Assembly: GCF_000016185.1 (NCBI RefSeq)
Contig: NC_011420.2
Span: 702,501 to 766,500 of the forward strand
DNA length: 64,000 nucleotides
From: Rhodospirillum centenum SW
GTDB taxonomy: Bacteria > Pseudomonadota > Alphaproteobacteria > Azospirillales > Azospirillaceae
Reading direction: 5' to 3'
The notes under the pieces were generated by a model that did not search any database, was not told where the DNA came from, and was given only the letters and a program-made list of their open reading frames with translations. Positions within the stretch are counted from its first letter, which is position 1; each line of letters begins with the position of its first letter. Below, in pieces: positions 16,425 through 25,008 of the stretch. Made by a program: the position numbers and the translations under genes.

Positions 16425-17726
16425 TCAGTCGTCCTCATCCTCGTCCGGCAGGGGCAGGGCGGCCCCGGTCAGCACGGCCTCGTCCAGCAGGGCGCCGCGT
16501 AGATTGGCATCGATCAGGTTGGCGCCGGTGAGGTCGGCCCCCCGCAGGTCGGCCCCGGAGAGGTTCGCGTTGCGCAGGTTCGCCCGCACGAGGCTGGCCT
16601 TCACGAGCTTCGCGCCGGACAGGTTCGCCGGCCACAGCCGGCCGGTGGGACGGCCGTCCGGTCCCTTTATGTCCACGGACCCGATCTCCGCCCCGTCCAG
16701 CCGGGCGCCCGTCAGATCGACGGCGCGGAGGTTCGACCCGTCCAGGGTGGCGCCGCAGAGATCGGCGTTCTGGAGGTTGGCCGAGACCAGATCGGTCATG
16801 ATCAGCAGCGATTCACGCAGCTTGGCGCCGACCATGGTGCAGTGCTTCAGGCTGGCGCCGCTGAGATTCACCTTCTCCAGCCCGATATGGGACAGATCCT
16901 CCCCGTCCAGGGTGGCGCGCGTGCCCTTCGCCCCGTTGGAGTTGATCCAGGCGAAATGTGCGGACAGCGTGGCCTGGACCTTCTGCGAGAAGTTGTCCTG
17001 CGAGCGGGTGATGTTGGCGCCGGTCATGTCCACGCTGGCGAGGCTCACCCCGTCCAGGTTGGCGCCGTGCAGGTCGGCGTTGCGCAGGCTGGCGCCGGTC
17101 AGGTTCGCGCCCATCAGGTTGGCGCCGCGGAGCGAGGCGCCGGCGAGGTTCGCCCCGGCGAGGTTGGCGCCGCGCAGGTCGCTGTTGGAAAAGTTGGTCG
17201 ATTTCAGCACGGCGTTGGAGAGGTTGCAGCCGGACATCTGCGCGCCCTGGCAGTCGGCGCCGACCATGCTGCACTCGCCCAGATCGGCGCCGGCCAGATT
17301 GGCGTTCGACAGCAGCGCATCGTCCAGGTCCGCACCGGACAGGTCGGACCGCTGCACGCTCATCTGGCTGGGGCTGCGCCGGTCCAGCAGGGCGCCGCCG
17401 CGCAAATCCGCCTCGCGCAGGATGGCGCCCTTCAGCTTGGCACCGCGCAGGTGTGCCCCGCGCAGATCGGCCTTGGTCAGATTGCAGCCGGTCAGCAGCG
17501 CCCGGGTCATCCGCGCCGCGAAAAGGTCTGCCTGGCTGAGGTTCGCCCGCGTGAAGTCGCAGTCCGAAAGGTTGGCCCCCGACAGCTTGGCCGATTGCAG
17601 GTTGGCGGCATTGAAGTTATGCCCCTGGAGGTCCACCAGCGGCATCATCGCCCGCGCGCCGCCCGTCACCCGCTTCAGCCAGCGTTCGTGCTTCTCCAGC
17701 GTGGCGATCAACTCGTGGGGCGTCAT
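16425..17726 (-). CDS. Pentapeptide-repeat protein
   Basis: The 433 residues are built almost wholly of A(D/N)LXX pentapeptides, for example GANLSDCDFTRANLSQADLF and NLAGANLAGASLRGANL, in blocks of roughly eight or more coils interrupted near residues 245-270 by a non-repeat segment (KVQATLSAHFAWINSNG). The fold should be a right-handed quadrilateral beta-helix. Before the repeats is a short helical head (MTPHELIATLEKHERWLKR), and the protein ends in Asp/Glu. Without a signal peptide it is probably cytoplasmic. Some such proteins mimic DNA and protect gyrase, others are scaffolds; nothing here decides. The G+C-rich repeat makes the antisense strand look open too. Confidence 0.85.
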   Translation of the reverse strand: MTPHELIATLEKHERWLKRVTGGARAMMPLVDLQGHNFNAANLQSAKLSGANLSDCDFTRANLSQADLFAARMTRALLTGCNLTKADLRGAHLRGAKLKGAILREADLRGGALLDRRSPSQMSVQRSDLSGADLDDALLSNANLAGADLGECSMVGADCQGAQMSGCNLSNAVLKSTNFSNSDLRGANLAGANLAGASLRGANLMGANLTGASLRNADLHGANLDGVSLASVDMTGANITRSQDNFSQKVQATLSAHFAWINSNGAKGTRATLDGEDLSHIGLEKVNLSGASLKHCTMVGAKLRESLLIMTDLVSANLQNADLCGATLDGSNLRAVDLTGARLDGAEIGSVDIKGPDGRPTGRLWPANLSGAKLVKASLVRANLRNANLSGADLRGADLTGANLIDANLRGALLDEAVLTGAALPLPDEDEDD

Positions 17727-17845
17727 GGCCTGATCGCGGCGCAGCCGCTAGTCAGAGGTGGACATTCGTTTTCTTAGCGGATTATTGGCTCATGTGGAAC
17801 CGTGCCGGCATGTCCGCGGCCAGGGTTCCCGAGGGGAGGTCCAGG

Positions 17846-18580
17846 ATGCAGTCGCAGCACATCGTCAATGCCTATGACCAGGAGCTTCGCAAGCTCCACA
17901 GCTATATCGCTGAAATGGGGGGGCAGGCGGAGCAGCAACTCCGGGAGGCGATGCAGGCCATCGTCACCCGCGATTCCGATCTCGCCGGCAAGGTCGTGCG
18001 CGAGGACGGTCTGCTGGACGAGCTGGAGCGCAAGGTCGAGGCCCAGACCATCCGCCTGCTGGCACTCCGCCAGCCGGTCGCCTGCGACCTGCGCGAGGTG
18101 ATCACGGCGCTCAAGGCGGCATCGAACCTGGAGCGCATCGGCGACTTCGCCGCCAATGTCGCCAAGCGGTCGCTGGCGTTGCAGCAGATGCCGGAGATCG
18201 GCCTCACCCGCTCCCTCGGCCCGCTGGGCCAGACGGCGGGGGAGATGCTGAACGCCGTGGTGCAGGCCTATCTGGACGACGACGTCGACGGGGCCCTGCG
18301 GGTGCGCGACCGCGACGAGGATCTGGACCGGGCCTACACGGCCCTGTTCCGCGAGCTGCTGACCTACATGATGGAGACGCCGCAGCGGATCACCGCCTGC
18401 ACGCACCTGCTGTTCGCGGCGAAGAACCTGGAACGGATCGGCGACCACGCGACCAACATCGCCGAGGCGGTCTGCTTCCGCATCCGCGGCAGCCTGCCGG
18501 AGGAGGAGCGTCAGAAGGGCGACGAGACCAGTTTCGCCGTCGTTTCCCCCGGCATTCTCGGCGACGGCCCCACGCGCTGA
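17846..18580 (+). CDS. phoU: Phosphate transport system regulator PhoU
   Basis: 244 residues, the usual PhoU length. The two three-helix repeats each carry the conserved metal-binding pattern: RQPVACDLREVITALKAASN with LERIGDFAANVAK in the first, and MMETPQRITACTHLLFAAKN with LERIGDHATNIAE in the second. PhoU damps PhoR signalling and phosphate uptake when phosphate is plentiful. The ATG at 17846 follows GGGGAGG and begins MQSQHIVNAYDQEL as in other alphaproteobacteria; an in-frame GTG at 17792 is not needed. No pstSCAB or phoBR genes are nearby, so it is detached from its usual operon. Confidence 0.93.
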   Translation: MQSQHIVNAYDQELRKLHSYIAEMGGQAEQQLREAMQAIVTRDSDLAGKVVREDGLLDELERKVEAQTIRLLALRQPVACDLREVITALKAASNLERIGDFAANVAKRSLALQQMPEIGLTRSLGPLGQTAGEMLNAVVQAYLDDDVDGALRVRDRDEDLDRAYTALFRELLTYMMETPQRITACTHLLFAAKNLERIGDHATNIAEAVCFRIRGSLPEEERQKGDETSFAVVSPGILGDGPTR

Positions 18581-18708
18581 GCCGCCACTCCGCCCCGTTC
18601 CTGTCCGGCGGGACCGGAACCCCGCCTGACGGGGACGGTTGGTTCCAGCGGGGGCTCTGCCTGCACATGGCAGCCCCCGGGAACCAGGAAGCGGGAGAGC
18701 GGGCCGGC

Positions 18709-19137
18709 ATGATCGCGGAACAGATCCAGGCGGACCACGGGGCCGGGCGCGAGCTGCTGGCCCTCGTCGGCAACAGCGTCCAGTACGGCCCCGAGGAACG
18801 GGGCATCCCGTTGGAGCGCCTGCTCGACCTCTGGCGGGCGCACGGGGCCATGATGCGCGACGCGGTATCGCCGCTGCTGCCGGACGCGCCGACGGCGGAG
18901 ATCGGGGCTCTGCAAGGGCAGGTGGAGGCGCTCTGCGGGGCGCTGCTTACCGCCCAGGCGGCGGACGCGCCGGGCTGGCGCACGGATCATGTCCGCCTCC
19001 GGGACCTCTTCGACCGCCAGTGTCTGCTGGAATCGGCGGAGATCACGCCCCGCCTGCTGGCGCTACCCGCAGCCCGGATCGCCGAGGCGTCGGCCCTGGC
19101 CGGGCAACTGCGCGGCCCCGGCGCCGTCGCCGGCTGA
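18709..19137 (+). CDS. Hemerythrin-like (HHE) helical protein, tentative
   Basis: About 142 residues, all-helical in appearance. His-containing helices are spaced as in hemerythrin-type domains: IQADHGAGRELLALV, then DLWRAHGAMMRDAVSPLL, then RTDHVRLRDLFDRQCLLES. These resemble the H...HxxxE/D pattern that binds a di-iron centre, but not every ligand can be matched by eye, so this is a suggestion. The ATG at 18709 has GGGAGAG upstream; the ATG at 18667 in the same frame would add 14 residues. It lies between phoU and a lipoprotein gene with no obvious operon link. Confidence 0.55.
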   Translation: MIAEQIQADHGAGRELLALVGNSVQYGPEERGIPLERLLDLWRAHGAMMRDAVSPLLPDAPTAEIGALQGQVEALCGALLTAQAADAPGWRTDHVRLRDLFDRQCLLESAEITPRLLALPAARIAEASALAGQLRGPGAVAG

Positions 19138-19228
19138 CTTCCTGTCCGTCCCGCCCTTGTACCGCCGCTGCGGCACGCGCCTTGCTTGGGTCCTGTCAGC
19201 GTTCCAGACGCACCGACCGGGACCCGCC

Positions 19229-20002
19229 ATGCCGATCCTCTGCCGCTTCTCCCCCGCCGTCCGCACGGCCCTTGCCCCCTCCCTGCTGCTTGCGGCCCTG
19301 CTCGGCCTGGCCGGCTGCGGCACCCGCCCGGTGGCGGTGGGCATGCTGGCCGAGCCGCAACCCCTGCTGAACTCGGCGGCGCACTGGCAGATCGTGGCCC
19401 GCGACGCCGCCTGGGCAGTTTCTGCCTATCTGGAGGAGAAGACGGGCAAGAAGGGTCCGGTCGCCGTCTACATGATGCGCAACGACGGCAGCCTGTTCGC
19501 CGATGCCTTCCTGGGCGCCATGCAGACGGAGTTCGTGGACCGGGGCCATCCGGTGGCGCTCGATCCGCGGCCCGACGTGACCTCGGTCGGGGTGGATGTG
19601 CTGATCGTGCCGCGCTCCCCCGGCTCCGATCCGGTGCATACGGTGCCGGGGCCGCTGACGGTGCTGGCATCGGGGGCGGCGGTGGGAACCTGGGTCGCGG
19701 ACAAGTTTCCCTGGGGCATCTCCGCGGTGCTGGCCGGGCTGGGGCTGGACGCCGTGCGGGCGCTGCCCGACGCGGCGGACACCGAGATGGTGCTGACCGT
19801 CTCGCTGGAGCAGGACGGCTTCTTCACCTTCCGCACCAGCGCCGTCTACTACGTGGAGAGCCGCAACCTCTGGCACTACCGGCCCGACGGCGACTGGACC
19901 ATGGCCCGATCCTTCAACGAGGTGCCGGCCAGCGCCATCGGCTACGACCTGGGCGGCGAGCCCTACGTGATCCAGCGGGGCGGCTCGCGGCGGAACCGCT
20001 GA
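19229..20002 (+). CDS. Predicted lipoprotein of unknown function
   Basis: 257 residues with a lipoprotein signal: positive N-terminus, hydrophobic run LAPSLLLAALLGLAGC, and lipobox LAGC at residues 28-31. The mature protein has a mixed alpha/beta look, with a central hydrophobic stretch (LTVLASGAAVGTWVADKFPWGISAVLAGLGLDAV) that could be a membrane hairpin or a buried core. The end, YDLGGEPYVIQRG, is well ordered. I do not recognise the family. It would be anchored in the outer or inner membrane facing the periplasm. The stop is only 19 bases from the end of the convergent fliG gene. Confidence 0.75.
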   Translation: MPILCRFSPAVRTALAPSLLLAALLGLAGCGTRPVAVGMLAEPQPLLNSAAHWQIVARDAAWAVSAYLEEKTGKKGPVAVYMMRNDGSLFADAFLGAMQTEFVDRGHPVALDPRPDVTSVGVDVLIVPRSPGSDPVHTVPGPLTVLASGAAVGTWVADKFPWGISAVLAGLGLDAVRALPDAADTEMVLTVSLEQDGFFTFRTSAVYYVESRNLWHYRPDGDWTMARSFNEVPASAIGYDLGGEPYVIQRGGSRRNR

Positions 20003-20020
20003 CGGCCACGGGGCCGGACC

Positions 20021-21043
20021 TCAGTAGACCAGTTCGTCCTCGCCCTTGCCCGACGCGATGACGATCTCCCCGCGCGCTGCCATGTCCTTGGCGATCTGCA
20101 CCATGTACATCTGCGCCTCGTCCACGTCGCGCAGGCGCACCGGCCCCATGGCGGCCATGTCCTCGCGCATGATCTTGGCGGCGCGTTCGGACATGTTGGT
20201 GAAGAACATGTCCTTCAGCGTCTCCGACGCGCCCTTCAGCGCCGTCGCCAGCTTCTGCTTGTCCACGCTGCGCAGCAGGGTCTGGATGCCGCTGGGGTCC
20301 AGCTTGCTCAAATCCTCGAAGGTGAACATCAGCGCCCGGATGCGCTCCGCGCTGTCGCGGTTGCGCTCCTCCAGCGCGGCGAGGAACCGGCTCTCCGTGT
20401 TGCGGTCCAGGCTGTTGAAGATCTCCGCCATCATCTCGTGCGCGTCGCGGCGGTTGGTGCGGGCGAGGTTCGACATGAACTCCGTGCGCAGGGTGCGCTC
20501 GATGTCGTCGATGACCTCCTTCTGCACCGCCTCCATGCGCAGCATGCGCATGATGACCTCCATGGCGAAGCTCTCCGGCAGCAGCGCCAGGACGCGCGAG
20601 GAATGGTCGGGCTTGATCTTGGAGAGCACGACCGCGACGGTCTGCGGATATTCGTTCTTCAGGTAGTTCGCCAGCACCTGCTCGTTCACGTTGGCGAGCT
20701 TGTCCCACATGGTGCGGCCGGCGGGACCGCGGATCTCCTCCATGATGGAGTCGACCTTGTCCTTCGACATCACCTTCAGCAGCAGGCGCTCGGTGCTGTC
20801 GAAGGTGCCGACCAGCGAGCCGGTGGAGGAGATCTGCTCCGCGAACTCGACGAACAGGCGCTCGACCAGGTTGGCGCTGACGGTGCCCAGGTTGGCCATC
20901 GTCTGCGACAGCTCCTTGATCTCGTCGTCGCCCATCAGCGAGAACAGCTTGCTGGCGTGCTCCTCGCCCAACGCCAGCATCAGGATGGCCGCCTTCTCCG
21001 GCCCGGTCAGGCCGCGATAGTCCTCGCGCACTCGGATGGCCAT
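20021..21043 (-). CDS. fliG: Flagellar motor switch protein FliG
   Basis: The 340-residue protein has all three FliG domains. The N-terminal part ([17 protein letters not shown]) packs on the FliF ring. The middle domain carries the EHPQ-equivalent region ([20 protein letters not shown]), and the C-terminal domain has the charged torque helix ([37 protein letters not shown]) that meets MotA. The ATG at 21043 begins [12 protein letters not shown]; the frame is open for 79 codons further upstream but without FliG similarity. No other flagellar gene lies in the window, so fliG stands alone. It may be a second copy for an alternative flagellum. Confidence 0.93.
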   Translation of the reverse strand: MAIRVREDYRGLTGPEKAAILMLALGEEHASKLFSLMGDDEIKELSQTMANLGTVSANLVERLFVEFAEQISSTGSLVGTFDSTERLLLKVMSKDKVDSIMEEIRGPAGRTMWDKLANVNEQVLANYLKNEYPQTVAVVLSKIKPDHSSRVLALLPESFAMEVIMRMLRMEAVQKEVIDDIERTLRTEFMSNLARTNRRDAHEMMAEIFNSLDRNTESRFLAALEERNRDSAERIRALMFTFEDLSKLDPSGIQTLLRSVDKQKLATALKGASETLKDMFFTNMSERAAKIMREDMAAMGPVRLRDVDEAQMYMVQIAKDMAARGEIVIASGKGEDELVY

Positions 21044-21221
21044 GTCCGCCCCCAGTCCCGTCTCTTCCGCCGCGGCCGTCGCCGTCCCGCCGGGAACTCC
21101 CCTCCCGGGAACGGGGCCGACCGCGCCGTCTCCCCAAGAGATAGGGGATATTCCTTTCAGAATCGCACAAGGCCCGTGCGAAGGGAAGAGAGCGAGTCCG
21201 CGCCCCGGGGCGGGCCCTGCC

Positions 21222-21470
21222 TCAACAGGGCAGCGTCGGCGATCCGGTGTGGCAGACGTCGGAGCCGCCGGGGGCGGCACGCTCCGCCCACAGACCCGCG
21301 GCGATGGCGCGGGCCGCCTCCCGCCGCGAGAGGCGGGGGGCGAAGCGGCGGTAGGTCTCCACGGCCGCGGCGAAGGCGCTGGCCGTGTCCACGCCCAGGC
21401 TGCAATGGCGCCGGTACACGGCCGCCGCCACGTCCGTCGCGGTGACGTAGTCGCTGGAATGCCGGCTCAT
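21222..21470 (-). CDS. Small conserved-looking protein of unknown function
   Basis: 82 residues starting at an ATG with GGAGGTG upstream, a strong ribosome-binding site that argues the gene is real. Residues 9-65 are Ala-rich and helical ([42 protein letters not shown]), and two Cys lie near the end ([12 protein letters not shown]). No signal peptide or membrane helix. It lies upstream of fliG on the same strand, with 178 bases between, so co-transcription is possible. No family recognised. Confidence 0.55.
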   Translation of the reverse strand: MSRHSSDYVTATDVAAAVYRRHCSLGVDTASAFAAAVETYRRFAPRLSRREAARAIAAGLWAERAAPGGSDVCHTGSPTLPC

Positions 21471-21873
21471 CCACACCTCCTTGCTGCGGCGATGGGGGAC
21501 GGGGCTGTGCCCGGTGCCACACCGCATCGGTCGAAGCGGTAAGGGCAACGGCCTGACCCCGCCCCGGGACGCTTCGGACCGCGGTGAACGGACCGGCGGA
21601 TGGCAACGGCCCGGGGCCCTGCCGATTCGAGCCATGGCCGTCGCCGGAAGACGTGCCGGGGGTGGCGGTCCTGCCGGTCGGGCGGATTAATGTCTGCCCA
21701 GGTGGCAGTTCCGCCCGTCTTCGGCAGCCCTCCGGTCGGGCAGCCCGCACCGCACCGGAAGGGGCGGGGCAGGATCAGGACAGGATCGGGACAGTGCGGA
21801 AAAGCGATGCCCCGCCGGGCGCTCGGGCGCGGCGGGGCATCGGGATCGGTTCAGCCGTGACGGCGACCGCTGC
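21471..21873. other. 403-base intergenic region downstream of the RND pump
   Basis: No coding region is supported. The left half must hold the promoter for the small gene ending at 21470, but I see no clear hexamers. The right part holds the terminator at 21797-21842. The remainder is G+C-rich with no repeats of note. Confidence 0.4.
21797..21842 (-). terminator. Intrinsic terminator of the RND efflux operon
   Basis: A 13-bp perfect stem, CGATGCCCCGCCG at 21805-21817 with its complement at 21830-21842 and a 12-base loop. On the minus strand it is followed by CTTTTCC, a short U-tract. It lies 32 bases after the stop of the pump gene. Confidence 0.8.
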
Positions 21874-24800
21874 TCAGTCGTCGCCGCCGACCGGCCGCAG
21901 GCGCGGCAGCTCTGGTTCCTCCTTCGGCGTGAGGAAACGGCTGAACAGGGGGCCGACCCGGTGTTGCAGGTCGTCCATGAAGGTAAAGGCGACGGGAACG
22001 ACGATCAGCGACAGCAGGGTGGAGGTGATCAGGCCGCCGATCACGGCCACCGCCATGGGCTGGCGGAACTCCGTATCGGCGCCCCAGCCGATGGCGATGG
22101 GGGCCATGCCGGCGATCATGGCGATCGACGTCATGATGATCGGCCGGGCGCGCTTGGCGCCGGCGTCCAGCAGGGCGGCGTGCCGGTCCAGGCCGTGATC
22201 GCGGATCGAGACGATGGCGTACTCGACCAGCAGGATCGAGTTCTTCGTCACGATCCCCATCAGCATCAGGATGCCGATCAGCGAGGACAGGCTGATGCTC
22301 ATGCCGCAGAGCAGCAGCGCCCCCAGCGCCCCGCCCAGCGAGAGCGGCAGCGCCATCAGGATCGTCGGCGGCTGGAAGAAGTTGCGGAACAGCAGCAGCA
22401 GCACGGCGACGATCAGGGCCAGGGCGGTGCCCAGCGCCACGGCGAAGCCCTGGAACAGGATCGCCATCTGCTCCGCCCCGCCGACCGGCGGCTTGGAGAT
22501 GCCGGGCGGGAGATGTGCCAGCGAGGGCAGGGCGTTGATGATCCGCATCGCATCGCCGAACTCCATGCCGCGCAGATCGGCCTGCACCGAGACGCGCCGC
22601 GCCCGGTCATAGCGCTGGATCTGCACCGGGCCGGAGCCCAGGCCGATCTCGGCGACCGACTTCAGCGGCACCGTCGTCCCGCTGGAAGTGCGGACCCGCA
22701 GATTCTCGATCATCTCCAGGTCCGCGCGGTATTCCGGGGCGAGCTGCACCCGGATCGGGATCTGGCGGTCGCCCAGGTTGAACTTGGCGGTGTTGCTGTC
22801 GATGTCGCCCAGCGTGGCGATGCGGGCTACCTGTCCGATGGCGGCGACGGAGACACCCTGTTCGGCGGCCCGGTCGAACAGCGGCCTGATGAGGATTTCC
22901 GGCCGTTGCAGCGCCGCCGTCGTCGTCACGTTGGAGACGAAGGGCAGGGTCCGCAGCTCCGCCGCGACCGTCTCGGCATGGCGGTCGAGCTGCTCGCCGT
23001 CGTTGCCGGTCAGCGCGATGGAGATGTCTCGCCCGCCGCCGCCCGGACCCTGCGCCTGGAAGTAGACGCGGGCCCCCGGCACCTGGGCGAACAGCGGCTG
23101 CACCTCCGTCTCGAACTCCTTCTGGGTCAGCTCGCGCTCGGAAGCGTCCTTCAGCATGACGATGATCTGGCCCTGGCGCACCTGGCCGCCCCGGCCGGCG
23201 CTGGTCCAGACCCCGGCCACCTCGGGCCGGTCCTTCAGCAGGCCACCGGCGCGCTGGACGGCCGCGTCCGTCTCCGCCAGCGTGGCACCGGGCGGCAGTT
23301 CCACCGACAGGATGGAGAAACCGATGTCCTGGTTCGGCACGAAGGTGCTGGGGATCATCAGGATCGGCAGCACCGAACCGACGAAGACCAGCCCCGTCAG
23401 GCCTGCCGTCTTCCAGCGGTTGCGCAGGCACCAGTCCAGCAGCCCCAGGTAACGGTCCGACCAGGGGCCGGGGCCGTGCTCCGCCCCCTGGTGGGGCTTC
23501 AGCAGGTAGGCGGCCATCATCGGGGTGATCAGGCGCGCGACCGCGAGGCTGAACAGCACCGATACGGCGACCGTGATGCCGAAGCTCTTGAAGAACTGCC
23601 CCGGGATGCCGGGCATGAAGCTGACCGGCAGGAACACCACGACGATGGTCATGGTCGTGGCGACGACCGCCAGCCCGATCTCGTCCGCCGCCTCCATGGC
23701 GGCGGCATAGGGGCGTTTGCCCATGCGGATGTGACGGACGATGTTCTCGATCTCGACGATGGCGTCGTCCACCAGGATGCCGACGACCAGCGCCAGCGCC
23801 AGCAGCGTGATCCCGTTCAGCGAGAAGCCCAGCCACTGCATCGCCAGAAAGGTGGGGATGGTGGAGAGCGGCATCGCCAGCGCCGAGATCATCGTGGCCC
23901 GCGCATCGCGCAGGAACCACCACACCACCAGGACGGCCAGCGCCGCGCCGATCACCAGCGCCTCGATGGACGCCAGGAAGGAGGCGCGGGTGAACTTCAC
24001 GAGGTCGATGATCAGCTCGAAGCGGACGTCGGGGTGCTCCTTCTTGAGCTGCTCGATCACCTCGGCGATGCCGTCCGCCACCGTCACCTCGCTGGAGCCG
24101 GGAGCCCGCTTGATGGCGAAGGTGACGGCCGGTTCCCCGTTCAGCCGCGCGATGGAGCGCATCTCGGTGGTGCCGTCCACCACCTCGCCCAGCTCGCTCA
24201 GCCGGACCTTGCGACCGCCGGAGATGGCGATCTCGGTGTTGCCCAGATCCTCGACCGTGTGCGCCGCGCCCAGGGTGCGGATGGCCTGCTCGCTGGCACC
24301 GACATTGCCGCGGCCGCCGGGCAGGTCCACGTTCAGGGACCGGAGCTGGGCGTTCACCTCGTCCGCCGTGACGCCCAGCGCCATCAGCCGGACCGGGTCC
24401 AGCTTGACCTTGATCTCGCGTTCCAGACCGCCGCGCCGTTCGATCTCGCCGACGCCGCGTACCCGCTGGATGGCGCGGGTGATCTCGTTGTCCACCAGCC
24501 AGGACAGCTCCTCCACCGACCGCACCTGCGAGGCGACGGAGTAGTAGAGGATGGCGTCGCCGGTCACATCCAGACGGCGGACCTGCGGTTCATAGATGTC
24601 CTGCGGCAGGTCGGACCGGATACGGCTGACGGCATCGCGCACGTCGTTGACGGCGCGGTCGGTGTCGTAGCCGATCTTGAACTCGATCGTCGTGTTGGTG
24701 CTGCCGTCCGTCACCGTGGAGGAGATCTTGTCGATCCCGGTGATGCTGGCGACGGCGTCCTCGACCTTCTTGGTGACCTGGGTCTCCAGCTCCGACGGGG

Positions 24801-24972
24801 CCGCGCCGGGGCGCGAGACGGAGACGTTGACGACAGGGAAGTCGATGTCCGGGTCCTGCGCCACGTCCATCGTCAGGAAACTGACGATGCCGGCGAAGAT
24901 CAGGATCATGAACAGGACGATGGGCGGGACCGGGTGGCGGATCGCCACCGCCGAAATGTTGCCGCGGCTCAT
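21874..24972 (-). CDS. RND multidrug efflux transporter (HAE-1/AcrB-MexF-like)
   Basis: 1032 residues with twelve predicted helices and two large periplasmic loops. The N-terminal helix (IVLFMILIFAGIVSFLTM) is followed by the porter domain with PGAAPSELETQVTKKVEDA. The proton relay Asp pair is in LVVGILVDDAIVEIEN, in TM4. The docking region and the second half with GIVTKNSILLVEYA are as in AcrB relatives. It should extrude drugs or lipophilic compounds by proton antiport in a trimer. The adaptor gene is directly upstream on the same strand with a 36-base gap. No outer-membrane channel gene is present, so a TolC partner must be supplied from elsewhere. Substrate is unknown. Confidence 0.93.
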   Translation of the reverse strand: MSRGNISAVAIRHPVPPIVLFMILIFAGIVSFLTMDVAQDPDIDFPVVNVSVSRPGAAPSELETQVTKKVEDAVASITGIDKISSTVTDGSTNTTIEFKIGYDTDRAVNDVRDAVSRIRSDLPQDIYEPQVRRLDVTGDAILYYSVASQVRSVEELSWLVDNEITRAIQRVRGVGEIERRGGLEREIKVKLDPVRLMALGVTADEVNAQLRSLNVDLPGGRGNVGASEQAIRTLGAAHTVEDLGNTEIAISGGRKVRLSELGEVVDGTTEMRSIARLNGEPAVTFAIKRAPGSSEVTVADGIAEVIEQLKKEHPDVRFELIIDLVKFTRASFLASIEALVIGAALAVLVVWWFLRDARATMISALAMPLSTIPTFLAMQWLGFSLNGITLLALALVVGILVDDAIVEIENIVRHIRMGKRPYAAAMEAADEIGLAVVATTMTIVVVFLPVSFMPGIPGQFFKSFGITVAVSVLFSLAVARLITPMMAAYLLKPHQGAEHGPGPWSDRYLGLLDWCLRNRWKTAGLTGLVFVGSVLPILMIPSTFVPNQDIGFSILSVELPPGATLAETDAAVQRAGGLLKDRPEVAGVWTSAGRGGQVRQGQIIVMLKDASERELTQKEFETEVQPLFAQVPGARVYFQAQGPGGGGRDISIALTGNDGEQLDRHAETVAAELRTLPFVSNVTTTAALQRPEILIRPLFDRAAEQGVSVAAIGQVARIATLGDIDSNTAKFNLGDRQIPIRVQLAPEYRADLEMIENLRVRTSSGTTVPLKSVAEIGLGSGPVQIQRYDRARRVSVQADLRGMEFGDAMRIINALPSLAHLPPGISKPPVGGAEQMAILFQGFAVALGTALALIVAVLLLLFRNFFQPPTILMALPLSLGGALGALLLCGMSISLSSLIGILMLMGIVTKNSILLVEYAIVSIRDHGLDRHAALLDAGAKRARPIIMTSIAMIAGMAPIAIGWGADTEFRQPMAVAVIGGLITSTLLSLIVVPVAFTFMDDLQHRVGPLFSRFLTPKEEPELPRLRPVGGDD

Positions 24973-25008
24973 GGGGGTCGCCTTGCGCTCTCGGGTTCCG
25001 GACCTGGC

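Noticed and set aside
16425-17726. Short-period DNA repetition suggesting a tandem or CRISPR-like array.
   Set aside because: It follows the 15-base codon period of pentapeptide repeats; there are no identical repeats with unique spacers.
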